DNA of 64,000 nucleotides from contig NC_083372.1 in NCBI RefSeq assembly GCF_029542785.1, forward strand, positions 744,001 through 808,000. Direction: 5' to 3'. Of this stretch, positions 1 to 10,537 are shown piece by piece (within the stretch, counting starts at the first letter, position 1; every line of letters starts with the position of its first letter). The notes beneath the pieces were generated by a model, which was not told the DNA's origin, searched no databases, and saw only the letters and a list, made by a program, of their open reading frames with translations. A program made the position numbers and the translations under genes. This DNA is from Malassezia japonica (Eukaryota > Basidiomycota > Malasseziomycetes > Malasseziales > Malasseziaceae).

Positions 1-1
1 A

Positions 2-1063
2 GATATTTTAAAATCACTGTCGCATACTGCACGCAGCCGCGCAGACCAAGTAAAGAGCCGCTTTGATCGCGACTGGCACCACATCGCCGAGGTAGGTGCG
101 CCCAGCTGACGCAGATCACGTCCCAGGCCATGTACCAGGACATTTGGGCGTCGATGGGCATGTGTGGCACAGCACCGACAATATCCCAGCACGACTTTTT
201 ATGGGGCTGGATGTGCACCAACTCGCGCTGTGTCTACATGGACTTGGGGTATGCACAGCACCCGGACAACTTTACGCTTGCGCCGCTACTTGATATGGCG
301 AATCACACGGCCGTGCCGTGGCTTGAATGCAAGGTGCGCTACGATGTGCGTGGTGGCCTCGAGCTCCTTGCACCGAGCCAGCCCCGGCCAGAGCGCGCTG
401 GGCGGCAGGGCTGGCGCAAGGGCGACGAGGTCTGCATTACGTACGGCGCGCACGCGAACACGACGCTCCTTGCCGAGTACGGGTTCGTGCTCCCCGCGGA
501 TCTGCATCCCGACGATGCGTACTATACCGGGAATCGGTACAATGACGTCCTGCTCGACGAGGCCATCATCACTCTGCTGGATACCCAAGGCGATGTGGGG
601 CAGTGGAAGCGTGAACTGCTCGAGAGCGAGGGTTACTGGGCGTAGGTTTTCTGGCTGACGCAGCGACTATTCCATCCATCCCTCCCCCGCACCGGCGCAT
701 CCGTCGCACCGCCTACACACGGCGCTGCGCCTGGTCTGTATGGAGATCGACGAAGCGAAACGCCAAAAGACGCCGGGCGCACGGCCCGAGTCACGTACAC
801 GCACCGATGCCGAGCGCGTATGGCGCCTCGTCACGCGCGGGGGCCGCGAGTCGATCTCGTCTGCCAACGAAGATGCGGTGCGCAAGCAACTCAGCACGCT
901 ATGCAATGCGCTGCACGCGTCCCATGCCCAAAAGCTAGCCATGCTTGCTTCTATACAGGGTACTGATCCCGAGGCAATACGCATCGTACAGCAGGTGCTC
1001 TATGAAGAGCAGCGCATTGCGGAGCTAGTCCGTATTTCCGCTGAAAAAGGCGACGCGTGGTAA
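2..1063 (+). CDS. SET-domain protein lysine methyltransferase (5' truncated)
   Basis: Partial gene entering from the left edge. Exons are <2-91, 115-641 and 664-1063 (introns 23 and 22 nt), giving 338 visible residues. The SET signatures LLDMANH and ITYGAHANTTLLAEYGF are present, followed by a C-terminal helical region of the Rubisco-methyltransferase substrate-binding type. This architecture is that of SETD3/SETD6 and fungal Rkm-type enzymes, which methylate lysine (or histidine) in ribosomal or other proteins; the substrate here is unknown. The last intron matters: without it the SET exon appears to end at 645 and an apparent separate small gene begins at 740. Splicing reads EGYWADYSIHPSPAPAHPSH continuously, as expected for the family. 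The stop codon at 1061-1063 directly abuts the stop of the next, convergent gene. Confidence 0.85.
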
Positions 1064-1876
1064 TTAGGTAGCCTTTTCCTTCGGCGCGAAGCGCTTTTGC
1101 ACGGCCTTGACCATCTTGGAGAACCAATAGTAGTTGAGCGTGTTGAGCACCATAAGGCCGATCGTGTAAAAGAGCTTGTAGCTCAGCGGCACAGGATGCG
1201 CGAGGAGATGCGACGGCGTCCAGACCGAGCTGATCAGGCGATACGAGATGACCACGCCCAGCACGAGGCGTACCGAGATGTACGTACCGAGCAGGAAGAA
1301 CGCATTAATGAGCTGTGCGCGCGATCCCGTCTTGCCGAGCTTGTCAAAGAACCAGTGAATGTTGAGGAACGGCGTGCTGGCCTCCCAGATGAGGATGCCG
1401 AGGCCGTCAAACATGAGGAAGGGATGGTAGACAAAGACCGCCGCCGTCATGGCCAGCGCGCCGTGCACCACAAACTGCAGGGACTCGAAGCGCGCCGACT
1501 GGATCACGTCCCACATAAAGTAGCCGAGAGACACGGCGTACATCTCGCCGACGGTGTAGTCGTAGCCCCACACCAGGTCGGTCTTGCTCTCGTCGACGTT
1601 GAGCCAAAAGTAGAGCGCAAGCGGCGAAATGATGGACGAGTGGATCAGCGAGACAAAGTGCATGTCCCACTGCACGCGCTTGCGCGCGCTCATTGCGCGC
1701 ATCGTCTTGGGAAAGAGTATCGGCGAGACGCCGGCCGACAGCAGCTGGACAGAGTACCACAGGAGCAGCGAGCGGATCACCGTAGCCACATGGTTCGGGA
1801 AGTACGGAAGTCCGAGCTGCTCACAGTAGGGTGTCGTCCAGATGCGGAGCTTGTCCGAAAGATGGACACTATTCAT
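1064..1876 (-). CDS. TLC-domain multipass membrane protein
   Basis: Intronless, 270 aa. Several hydrophobic segments (roughly residues 30-50, 75-95, 110-130, 140-160, 195-215 and 240-260) and the spacing match the TRAM/LAG1/CLN8 (TLC) fold, closest to the TMEM56/TLCD4-like group rather than to ceramide synthases, because I do not see the HH-containing Lag1 motif. The protein probably sits in the ER or endomembranes; TLC proteins are linked to lipid metabolism or sensing, but the function here cannot be read from sequence. It starts at ATG 1874-1876 and is divergent from the isomerase gene (172 bp between start codons). Confidence 0.8.
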   Translation of the reverse strand: MNSVHLSDKLRIWTTPYCEQLGLPYFPNHVATVIRSLLLWYSVQLLSAGVSPILFPKTMRAMSARKRVQWDMHFVSLIHSSIISPLALYFWLNVDESKTDLVWGYDYTVGEMYAVSLGYFMWDVIQSARFESLQFVVHGALAMTAAVFVYHPFLMFDGLGILIWEASTPFLNIHWFFDKLGKTGSRAQLINAFFLLGTYISVRLVLGVVISYRLISSVWTPSHLLAHPVPLSYKLFYTIGLMVLNTLNYYWFSKMVKAVQKRFAPKEKAT

Positions 1877-2006
1877 TGTCGTCTTCCGAAATGAACCCGG
1901 CGGGAACCGGCCCTAAAAAAGATCGGGCTGTCATCGGGAAAAGTCCCATGATGCGGGGTAAAGGGTTGGGTACGGTGGCGGGGTCAGGAGGAAGGGAGTG
2001 CTGCCC

Positions 2007-2013
2007 TATAAAG
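2007..2013 (+). promoter_or_regulatory. Putative TATA box of the RpiB-like gene
   Basis: TATAAAG lies 35 bp upstream of the ATG at 2049. It is one of only two clear TATA-like elements I noticed in this window; the other precedes HAC1. Functional assignment is inference from position and sequence. Confidence 0.45.
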
Positions 2014-2048
2014 CAGGCCGTGTTTGCCACAGCACCCCACCAAACACT

Positions 2049-2540
2049 ATGGCAGCTATCCAGTCACCCCTTAAGATTGTCGTCGGTTCCGACGAGGCCG
2101 GCGTTGACTACAAAGACGCCATCAAAGCCCTCATGGAGCAAGACAAGCGCGTCGCCCATGTCATCGACGTCGGCGTGAACAACGCGAGCGACAAAACCAT
2201 GTATCCCCACATTGCGGTGCACGCTGCGCGGATGGTCGCGAATGGCGAGGCGGACCGCGGCCTGCTGATATGCGGCACGGGCCTCGGCATGGCCATTAGC
2301 GCGAACAAGGTGCACGGCGTCCGTGCAGTGACCGCGCACGATAGCTTTAGCGTCGAGCGCAGTGTGCTGAGCAACGACGCGCAGATATTGTGCATGGGCC
2401 AGCGCGTGGTCGGCCTCGAGCTTGCCAAACGTCTCGCAAGAGAGTGGCTGGGCTACGTCTTCGACCCGCAGAGCGGCAGCGGACCCAAGGTCGATGCCAT
2501 CAAGTCGTACGACGCCAACGGGAAAGTCGCGGCTGTCTAA
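2049..2540 (+). CDS. RpiB/LacAB-family sugar-phosphate isomerase
   Basis: 163 aa, no intron. The phosphate-binding N terminus (KIVVGSDEAG) and the active-site signature LLICGTGLGMAISANK with its Cys base are those of ribose-5-phosphate isomerase B and related sugar-phosphate isomerases. Fungal members include ribose/allose-type and erythrulose-phosphate isomerases, so the substrate remains open. A longer reading from about 1998 exists, but the ATG at 2049 gives a normal RpiB N terminus and follows the TATA-like box. The gene sits close to transketolase, another pentose-phosphate enzyme, with LEU4 between them; whether this has meaning is unknown. It converges on LEU4 with 21 bp between stop codons. 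Confidence 0.88.
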   Translation: MAAIQSPLKIVVGSDEAGVDYKDAIKALMEQDKRVAHVIDVGVNNASDKTMYPHIAVHAARMVANGEADRGLLICGTGLGMAISANKVHGVRAVTAHDSFSVERSVLSNDAQILCMGQRVVGLELAKRLAREWLGYVFDPQSGSGPKVDAIKSYDANGKVAAV

Positions 2541-2561
2541 CAGATAACTATCACATAGGGT

Positions 2562-4370
2562 TTAGAACATGTTCGAAATAGCACTCAGCACCGCCTTGAG
2601 ACTGGTGGCGGTGATGTCTGCGTCGATGCCGACGCCCCAGAAGCCGGGCGCCTTGTTCGCACCGAGCTTCTCGCTGTCATCGGCGCGCACCAGCTCGACG
2701 TACGAGGCGGCCTGCGCGCGCGACTGACCACGCTTCTCCGATGCGTTGCTGCCGATCTGCGCGGCGTCCGCACGGACCGCATGCTCGCTGTACTCGCGCA
2801 CATTGGCCGAGACGTTGAACTCCCTCTCGATCGCGTCGAGCAGGGCCGAGATGGGGCCGTTGCCCTTGCCGCTCACCTCGTGCGTCTTGTCGTTGTGGAC
2901 GATCTTGCCACGGAAAGTGCGCAGGCGCGGCGTCGAGAGGTCTCCGGTCGAGTCGCCCAGCGACTCCTCCTCCGACAGCGTAAAGTTGCGCAGGGCAAAC
3001 TTGCCCTCGTTCTTGCCCTTGCCCGGGAGAGGCAGGTGGTAGGTGTCGCAGAACGCCGTGGTGATGACGTCCGTCGACATCTCCTTGCTGGTCTCGTCGG
3101 CGATCGTCTGGATCACCTGGTAGAACGCCACCTGCATGCGGCGCGGAAGCTCGACGCCGAGGCCCTGGTTCAGCAGGTAGGCGATACCGCCCTTGCCGCT
3201 CTGGCTGTTGACGCGGATCACCGCCTCGTACGTCAGGCCGAGGTCGCGGGGGTCGACCGGGAGGTAGGGCATGCTCCAGACAGGGTCGCCCGCCTTGTTG
3301 CGCTTCTCCTGGGCGTTGAAGCCTTTCTTAATGGCGTCCTGGTGCGAGCCGCTAAAGGCGGTCATCACCAGCTCGCCTGCGTAAGGGTGACGCGGGTGGA
3401 CCGGCAGGTCGTTGCAGCCGGTCACGACCTCGATCAGCGACGGGAGGTCGCTCAGGTCCAGGGGACCCGGCTGGACGCCCTGCGAGAAGAGGTTTAGGCC
3501 GAGCGTAACCAGGTCGACGTTGCCGGTGCGCTCACCGTTGCCAAACAGGCAGCCCTCGATACGGTCACCACCGGCAAGCAGGCCGAGCTCGGCGGCGGCG
3601 ATACCACAACCGCGGTCGTTGTGCGGGTGCAGCGACACCTCGATCTCCTCGCGGTTGGTAATGTTGCGGCAGAAGTACTCGATCATGTCGGCGTAGTGGT
3701 TGGGCGGCCCAATCTCGACGGTCGCCGGCAGGTTAAAGATGATCTTGTTGTCCTTGGACGCCTTTCCCCACGCCTTGCGCACGGACTCGCACAGCTCGAT
3801 CGCATAGTCCGGCTCGGTCTGCGTAAAGGTCTCGGGCGAGTACTCGTAGCGGAAGGTCGTCCCGCCGTTCTCTGGCTTGCTGTAGTGGTCCATCAGCTCC
3901 GAGACGAGCTTGGTGTGGCGCACGGCCAGGTCCGTGGTCTTGGCCTGGTCGTTGCCAAACACCACCTCACGGAAGAGGGGCGAGGAAGCGTTGTACATGT
4001 GGAGAATGACGTGCTTCGCGTCCTTGACCGCCTCAAAGGTGCGGCGGATGAGTTCCTCGCGCGCCGGCGTCAGGACCTGGATCCAGACGTCGTCCGGGAC
4101 CATGCCCGACTCGATGATCTTGCGCACAAAGCCAAAGTCGGTGTCACTCGCCGATGGGAATGCCACCTCGATCTCCTTGAAGCCCACCTCGACGAGCTTC
4201 TTGAAGAAGAGCAGCTTCTGGTCTTCGGTCATGGGGTTGGCCAGCGCCTGGTTACCGTCGCGCAGGTCGACAGACGTCCAAATCGGAGAGGTGCGCTGCA
4301 CCTTTGACGGCCATTGCCGGTCCTTCAGCTCCAGCGGCTGATACGGCTTGTACTTCTGCCCTGGATCCAT
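2562..4370 (-). CDS. LEU4: 2-isopropylmalate synthase (leucine biosynthesis)
   Basis: 602 aa, uninterrupted. It catalyses condensation of acetyl-CoA with 2-oxoisovalerate, the first committed step to leucine. The HMGL-like TIM barrel carries the metal-binding DLRDGNQ near residue 37, HPHNDRGCG near residue 248 and [10 protein letters not shown] about 30 residues later. The C-terminal third is the LeuA regulatory domain that mediates leucine feedback. There is no obvious long presequence before the conserved region, so cytosolic versus mitochondrial location is uncertain. It is divergent from transketolase across a 191-bp promoter with three Gcn4-type TGACTC cores. Confidence 0.96.
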   Translation of the reverse strand: MDPGQKYKPYQPLELKDRQWPSKVQRTSPIWTSVDLRDGNQALANPMTEDQKLLFFKKLVEVGFKEIEVAFPSASDTDFGFVRKIIESGMVPDDVWIQVLTPAREELIRRTFEAVKDAKHVILHMYNASSPLFREVVFGNDQAKTTDLAVRHTKLVSELMDHYSKPENGGTTFRYEYSPETFTQTEPDYAIELCESVRKAWGKASKDNKIIFNLPATVEIGPPNHYADMIEYFCRNITNREEIEVSLHPHNDRGCGIAAAELGLLAGGDRIEGCLFGNGERTGNVDLVTLGLNLFSQGVQPGPLDLSDLPSLIEVVTGCNDLPVHPRHPYAGELVMTAFSGSHQDAIKKGFNAQEKRNKAGDPVWSMPYLPVDPRDLGLTYEAVIRVNSQSGKGGIAYLLNQGLGVELPRRMQVAFYQVIQTIADETSKEMSTDVITTAFCDTYHLPLPGKGKNEGKFALRNFTLSEEESLGDSTGDLSTPRLRTFRGKIVHNDKTHEVSGKGNGPISALLDAIEREFNVSANVREYSEHAVRADAAQIGSNASEKRGQSRAQAASYVELVRADDSEKLGANKAPGFWGVGIDADITATSLKAVLSAISNMF

Positions 4371-4393
4371 TGTCGTTGCGAGCGCCTACCTTC

Positions 4394-4442
4394 TGACTCT
4401 TCTCTGGCTGACTCACCCTCGTGGCAAATTGCTGACTCAGCA
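4394..4442. promoter_or_regulatory. Gcn4/bZIP-like sites in the LEU4-TKL1 divergent promoter
   Basis: TGACTC at 4394-4399 and TGACTCA at 4409-4415 and 4433-4439. The last sits in the 13-bp near-palindrome TGCTGACTCAGCA (4430-4442). TGACTCA is the consensus of Gcn4/AP-1 bZIP factors, and LEU4 is a classical amino-acid-starvation target in yeast, so general control of this promoter is a reasonable inference. A CACGTG follows at 4469-4474. Confidence 0.6.
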
Positions 4443-4561
4443 AGACCCTGAGCGGCCGAACGTTCCGTCACGTGGCGTGCCCGGGCCAGGCGAGACCCTG
4501 CTGTGAAGGGTGGGGTGCAGCCCGCTGCCCTAGCCCTTGTTCTTCCACCTCGACTGCCACT

Positions 4562-6740
4562 ATGACTTTTACTTTCGCTGACGTCGATGAGAAGGCTGTT
4601 GCCACCATCCGTACGTACTACGAAAACATTCATGCTAACCCACAGGTACCCTCGCGGCGGATGTTGTTGCTAAGGTATGTTGCCACGCCCCGTGCTAATC
4701 CTAGGCCAACTCGGGCCACCCCGGTGCGCCCATGGGCCTTGCCCCCCTTGCCCACCTCCTCTGGAGCCGGTAAGTGTTGAAAGGAAAACTCACACCGCAG
4801 CGTCATCCGTTGCGACCCCAAGGACTCGCACTGGGTACGTTAGCCACCACTCACCTCAGGTCAACCGCGATCGTTTCGTGCTGTCGAACGGCCACGCCTG
4901 TGCGCTGCAGTACATCATTCTGCACATGATGGGCTACAAGCTGTCGATGGATGACCTCAAGTCCTTCCGCCAGCTCAACTCGCTTACGCCCGGCCACCCC
5001 GAGGCGAACCACACCGACGGTGTCGAAGTTACCACCGGTCCCCTGGGCCAGGGCTTTGCCAACGCGGTCGGTATCGCGATTGCCCAGAAGAACGTCGCCG
5101 CGACCTTCAACCGCGACGACTTTGACCTGTTCAACAGCCAGACCTTTGTCATCCTCGGCGATGGCTGTATGCAGGAGGGTATTGCGAGCGAGGCGGCCTC
5201 GCTCGCTGGCCACCTGCGCCTCAACAACCTGATCGCCATCTACGACGACAACAAGATCACCATTGATGGTGACGTCGCCTGCTCTTTCACCGAGGACGTC
5301 GAGAAGCGCTTCCTGTCGTACGAGTGGGACGTGCTCCACGTCCTGGACGGTGACAAGGATGTCAAGGGCCTGTACGAGGCCGTCGACAAGGCGCGCAAGA
5401 ACACGGATCGCCCGACGCTGATCCGTGTGCGCACCACGATCGGTTTCGGTTCCCAGAACCAGGGCCTGGCCTCGACCCACGGCTCGCCACTCAAGGAGGA
5501 CGACATCCGCCAGTTCAAGGAGAAGGTCGGCTTCAACCCCGACGAGAAGTTTGTCATCCCCAAGGAGGTCGCCGACGCCTACGCCTCGTACGCCAAGCGC
5601 GGCGCCGAGGAGCACGCCGAGTGGCAGAAGCGCTTTGACGCCTACGGCCAAAAGTACGGCAAGGAGAAGGCCGAGATTGAGCGCCGCATCGCCCACAAGC
5701 TCCCCGAGGGCTGGGAGAAGGCACTGCCCACCTTCAAGCCGTCCGACGATGCGGCCGCGACGCGCAAGCTGTCCGAGGGCGTGCTCAAGAGCCTCAGCGG
5801 CGTGATCCCCGAGATGATGGGCGGCTCTGCCGACCTTACCGGCTCGAACCTCACCCGCTGGGCCGACGCGGTGGACTTCCAGTCCCCGGCGACGCACCTG
5901 GGTAACTACTCTGGTCGCTACGTCCGCTACGGTGTGCGTGAGCACGCCATGGGTGCCATCATGAACGGTATGCACGCCTTTGGCATGCACATTCCCACCT
6001 CGGGCACCTTCCTCAACTTTGTGTCGTACGCGCTCGGCTCGGTCCGTCTCTCGGCTCTGAGCAAGTTCCAGACGATCTGGGTTGCGACCCACGACTCGAT
6101 CGGTCTCGGCGAGGACGGCCCTACCCACCAGCCGATCGAGACTGCCGCGGCGCTCCGTGCGGTGCCCAACCTCGACTTCTGGCGCCCGGCCGACGGCAAC
6201 GAGGTGTCGGCCGCCTACAAGGTGGCCATCGAGAGCTACAGCACCCCCTCGGTGCTTGCGCTGACCCGCCAGGGCCTGCCGCACCTCGAGAACTCCTCGA
6301 TCGAGAAGGCGTCGCTCGGTGGCTACGTCGTCCTCGAGCAGGACAACGCCGAGATCACGATCGTCTCGACCGGCTCGGAGGTGAGCATCTCGGTCGATGC
6401 CGCCAAGAAGCTCGGCGAGCAGGGCGTCAAGGCGCGTGTCGTCTCGATCCCGTGCTTCAGCGTGTTTGACAAGCAGCCGCTCGACTACCGCAAGAAGGTG
6501 CTGCCCTCGGGCCACCCGATCCTCTCGGTCGAGGCCTACAGCACCTTTGGCTGGGGCAAGTACGCTCACGTCCACCACGGCATCAACTCGTTCGGTGTCT
6601 CGGCCCCGGCCAAGGACGCCTACAAGCACTTCAAGATGACCGACACGGACGTTGCCACCAAGGCCCAGAAGGTGATCGACCACTTCAAGAAGGCCGGCAC
6701 GCCCCTCGTGTCGCCCCTCGAGCTCGAGGCCGAGTTCTAA
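4562..6740 (+). CDS. TKL1: Transketolase
   Basis: 685 aa from five exons: 4562-4610, 4646-4674, 4705-4769, 4801-4834 and 4860-6740 (introns 35, 30, 31 and 25 nt, all in the first 300 bp). The rebuilt N terminus reads through ADVVAKANSGHPGAPMG, the invariant thiamine-diphosphate entry motif. The TPP motif GDGCMQEG starts near residue 159, DDNKITIDG follows, and the pyrimidine domain contains YVRYGVREHAMGAI and GLGEDGPTHQPIE. It transfers two-carbon ketol units in the non-oxidative pentose phosphate pathway, in the cytosol. Its introns are longer than those of most other genes here and cluster at the 5' end, typical of a highly expressed gene. It converges on NDUFAF2 (38 bp). Confidence 0.97.
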
Positions 6741-6778
6741 GTAGCACACAGATAGCTATTGGACTGGGTATGGTCTGT

Positions 6779-7322
6779 CTATGCACCGCGCCGCGCAGGC
6801 TTCACCGCCGCACTCTCAATATCGCCCTTGCTCGCCTCGTCACGCTGCGCCGCCAACTCGGGGTCCTCGGCATGCACGCGGCTCTGCTCGATACGCAGCT
6901 TCTCGCGCTGGTGCTGGTCGGCAAGCGCCTTGGCGTGCTCTTGCTCGCGCTGCGCGGCAAGCTGCGCCTGCGCCGCCTGCTCACGCATGTCGAGAACCCG
7001 GGCATTGTGCTGCACCATGCGCTGCCGCTCTAGATCCTTGACTAGTTCCTCGATCGTGGGAGGCTCGCGGCGTGTATGCCGCATCCACGCGTCCCACTGG
7101 ATGGGGACTTCTTTGGGGTTGTAGTCCGACGGTGCTTTCCACACGGCCCACTTCATCACACTGCGTTAGGCTGAATACGTACCGCCGCGTGTGGCGAGGG
7201 TCCATGGAGCCGTGAGGCGACGGCATCTCGTAGTAGGTATTGTTTGCCAAGTCCTTCCCGACCAGGTAGCGGGCATGCCCGATGCGCAGCACCCGCGACA
7301 AGGTCTTCCACACCGACGACAT
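6779..7322 (-). CDS. NDUFAF2: Complex I assembly factor NDUFAF2 (mimitin / B17.2-like)
   Basis: 173 aa from exons 7183-7322 and 6779-7160 with a 22-nt intron (7161-7182). The N terminus MSSVWKTLSRVLRIGHARYL and the junction sequence RRVMKWAVWKAP followed by IQWDAWMRHTRREPPTIEEL match the NDUFAF2 relatives of NDUFA12. The C-terminal half is a charged, Gln/Glu-rich helix. The role is a mitochondrial assembly chaperone for NADH:ubiquinone oxidoreductase, so the organism should have complex I. The start codon lies only 17 bp from the stop of LIN1 on the same strand; an upstream in-frame Met at 7376 would overlap LIN1 and is not favoured. Confidence 0.87.
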
Positions 7323-7339
7323 GGCGACAAAAGTGGAGG

Positions 7340-8230
7340 CTACAAAGGGAGCCCGGCGGCGGCCCAAGCGCGCCACGCTGCGTCGCTCCCGGCGGGGCGG
7401 ACGAGAATATGACTATGGTCGGGGCCAAAGTAGCCTTGGGCAGCCCATGCGCGCAGGTCGGCGAGCGGAAACGGCCCGTAGACCTTGGTATCAGGCTCGG
7501 GAGGGGCGTTGGAGGCTTTTGCAGCGTTGGCAAGGTGCGCAGGCGCCCACTTGTACTCCCACGACGGCGCGAGCGGGGGCACAGCGTCTTCTTCCGTCTC
7601 GGAAACCTTGCGCGAGGGGTCCCAGTCCTCTGGAACGAGCTTTGCGCGCCGCACCTGGCGAACGAGGCTCTCGTACATCTCGTCGTAGATATTCATCTGG
7701 CCAAAGGTCGACATGAGTAGGCTCGTAAGGTGCGTAATGAGGTCGAGCTGGCGCGAGGCGTCGCCTTTTGCGCCTTCTTTCTTCTCGCGCTTCGCAGAGA
7801 CACCAATGCGTTGCAGCGCATCAAGCACCGACTCGCCGGGCTGGAGGCACTCGGCTAACGGCCGCATCGCGTGCTCCGCCGTGGGGTAGACGGCGTTGTC
7901 GGCATCCGCCTTCTCCTTCGCCTCGCGCTCGCGGCGTGCCTGCGCTTCGTTTGCGGCCTTGATCTGTTTCTTGGAGTAGTTGCCGTCGAGCCACCGGTCG
8001 TTCTGCGCAAAGGGATCCTTCTTGTTGCGAACATAGTTGCCGTCCTCGTCGAACTGGCCGCCGGCCATCTCTGCCTTCATATTGAACTGCTCGATCTTGA
8101 AGCCCATGCCCTTCTTGGACCGCGGCGCGTCTTCGTCGTCGGAGCCCGGCGGCGTGCGCTCCGCATCTGCATTGGCATCCTGGTGCCGCGTATCACGCAG
8201 AGCGCGCTCGAGCTCGTACTCGGGGTCCTG

Positions 8231-8270
<40 letters not shown>

Positions 8271-8611
8271 AGCTGCGTGCGTGCGCCAAACTCCTGGCCT
8301 TCGATCTCGGAGAGTTTCAGGAAACGCGGCTCTTTCTTCTGGCTCTCGTCCTTTTTCTTCTCGCCTTCCTCGGCAAACATGTCATCCTCGTCCTGGTCCT
8401 TTTCCTGGGCCCAGTTGCGCTTGTGGGCGCCTTCGTCGTCCGACTCCTCCGAGTCGTAGCCTTCGGTCATTACGCGTCCGTGCCGCGTCTTGCCTTGCCG
8501 CTCGACTTGCGATTCGAGATCAAGATCACCTTCTCCATCTGCGCCGTGGTGTGCGCGCTTCTCGGGTGCCGAGGCACCCGGCCACGCTGCCTTGCGCTTG
8601 GTCCCACTCAT
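7340..8611 (-). CDS. LIN1: LIN1/CD2BP2 U5 snRNP protein with GYF domain
   Basis: 423 aa, one exon. The central block GFKIEQFNMKAEMAGGQFDE, then RNKKDP and DRWLDG, is diagnostic of CD2BP2/U5-52K/Lin1, and the C terminus holds a GYF domain (SWEYKWAP, then VYGPFPLADLRAWAAQGYF). The family binds proline-rich partners and is part of the U5 snRNP and tri-snRNP before activation. An 11-Asp run near residue 115 is encoded by a GAC/GTC trinucleotide repeat at about 8233-8268 and could vary in length. The start codons of LIN1 and CLP1 are only 47 bp apart on opposite strands. Confidence 0.92.
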
Positions 8612-8658
8612 CGTCGGCCCCAGAAACCTCCACAGAAATTCTCGTCTTTGTCGTCGAC

Positions 8659-10503
8659 ATGCAGAGCGAGACGCGGCGCGTGCCGCTCCCGCCGCGGTCC
8701 GAGTACCGCTTCGAGCTGGATGCCGGTGAGGCCATCTCTGTGCGCTTTGTCTCGGATCCGGTCTCGGGACACTATGGCGACGCAGAAGTGTTTGGTGCGC
8801 CGCTCATCGGCGGGGCCCAGGAGCGCTGGTATACCTTTGGCAACGAGGCCAAGGCCGCCATCTCTTCGTGGGGCGGCGGCGAGGTCGAGATTGCTGGCTC
8901 GGCATCGACCGAGTACATGGCCGACGAGCCGTCGCCAGTGTACACGTACGGCGCAAATCTGCACCTGAACTTGGAACGCGCTCGGATCCGTGCTCGTGAG
9001 CAGCTGCGTACCGACAAGGCGCTCGTCAAGTCGCTCAGCGAGCAGGACGTGCGGGGCGAGGGCGCGCCGCCATCCTACGAAGATGGCCAGGGACCGTCGT
9101 CCAACGAGCTCTACCACGCCGCCGGCCAGGGCCCTCGTGTGATGATTGTGGGACCGGAAAGCGCGGGCAAGACGTCGCTCGTCAAGTTCCTGGCGAACTA
9201 TGCGATGCGGTCGCCTGCTCTCGCGAGCGTCGAAGAGGGTGCCGAGGCAGAGCGGGTCGCGCAAGAGGCGCAGGACGACGAACCACTTTCCGACCATGAA
9301 GATGCCCCGGAGGAAAAGGCCGACAAGGCCAAGATCATGAGCGAGATCACCGGATGGTGGCCGATGATTATAGGTCTCGACCCGTCCGAAGGCGCAGTGC
9401 CTGTGCCGGGCTGCCTCTGTGCAATTCCGCTCCGGCCGTCGCCGGTCAACTGCCTCCCATCGCCGTCGCCTGCGCTGCCGTACGGTGTGACGCCGCAGAC
9501 GACCGGAGCGCTTCCTCCCACGGTGTCGACTGCCGAGAGCGTCATGCCCCTTGTGCACTGGCTCGGCAAGCACAATGTGCGTGAGAACGAGCAGCACACA
9601 CACCGCGTGATCGACTGGCTTGCGTACCACGTCGAGAAGCGCCTCGTGAAAGATACGCGTGCGCGCATGTCGGGCCTGCTGCTCGACATGCCCGGCGTGG
9701 TGACGGCCGACTCGCGCAACCGGTACTCGTACATCCAGTACTGCGCGCGTGCATTCAAAGGTAGGTTTCGCGGCTAACCCAGTCGATATGATTGTCGTGC
9801 TCGGCCACGAAAAGCTCAACCTCGAGCTGTCCAAGATCTTTGGGCAGAGCCCGGTGCAGATCGTCAAGGTGCCCAAGTCGGGTGGTGTACGTATCCATGC
9901 TCACACAGGCGGTTGATGTCGATGAAGTGTACAAGCAAAAGCTACAGGACCTGCAGATCCGCTCGTACTTTTACGGAATGCAGCCTGCGATTCCCAAGGT
10001 GGCCGGCGAGGGGGAGCACGCGAGCGAGGCGCTGCCTGGCCATGCCGAGCCGCTCGGCGGCGTGCCGACGCTTAACCCCTACTCGTCGACGATCCCCCTG
10101 GACCTGCTGAGCATCTACCGAGTGGGCCAGGACCGTATTGCGCCGTCGTCCGCGCTGCCGATCGGCGCGGAGCGCGTCGTGAGCGAGCTGCAAGTGAACA
10201 AGCTTGACCCCCTGAACTCGTCGAGCGACCTCTCGTCGCTGCTTCACTCGGTCATTGCGCTAATCGAGCTCCCGAGCGATGCCGAGGAGCTCGGCGAAGG
10301 CGAGCTGCCGAGCGAGGCCACGCTCCTCAGCGCGGGCCTCGTTGGCCTGCTGCATGTGTCGGACATTGACACGACGCGGAAAAAGATGACGGTGCTCTCG
10401 CCCAAGCCAGGCAAACTTCCGAGCAAGACGGCATTGATTGGCGTACGTATGATTAAAAGCAACTATTGACCTTGCGCAGAATTTACATTGGCAGGATGCA
10501 TAG
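8659..10503 (+). CDS. CLP1: mRNA cleavage/polyadenylation factor CLP1
   Basis: 587 aa from exons 8659-9760, 9783-9886, 9909-10442 and 10480-10503 (introns 22, 22 and 37 nt). It has the N-terminal Clp1 beta domain, a P-loop VGPESAGKTSL near residues 164-174, an acidic insertion after the P-loop (residues about 190-225), and the WWPMIIGLDPSEG Walker-B-like region. CLP1 is the CF IA/CF II subunit that bridges Pcf11 to the 3'-end machinery; metazoan members also have RNA 5'-kinase activity. The last exon is only eight codons including the stop and is supported by frame and acceptor alone, so the C-terminal end is the least certain part. It converges on the WW-protein gene (34 bp). Confidence 0.92.
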
Positions 10504-10537
10504 CGGAGATGTAGGTACGATGAGCAATGGACAGCGC

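Noticed and set aside
4851..6749. A 632-codon ORF antisense to transketolase
   Set aside because: It is a shadow ORF of GC-rich codons opposite a highly conserved gene. Similar long antisense ORFs lie opposite LEU4, the DUF726 gene and KES1. None has recognisable domains.
8233..8268. Trinucleotide run read as a possible CRISPR or satellite repeat
   Set aside because: It is a GAC codon run encoding an Asp tract in LIN1, in frame; no spacers or array are present.
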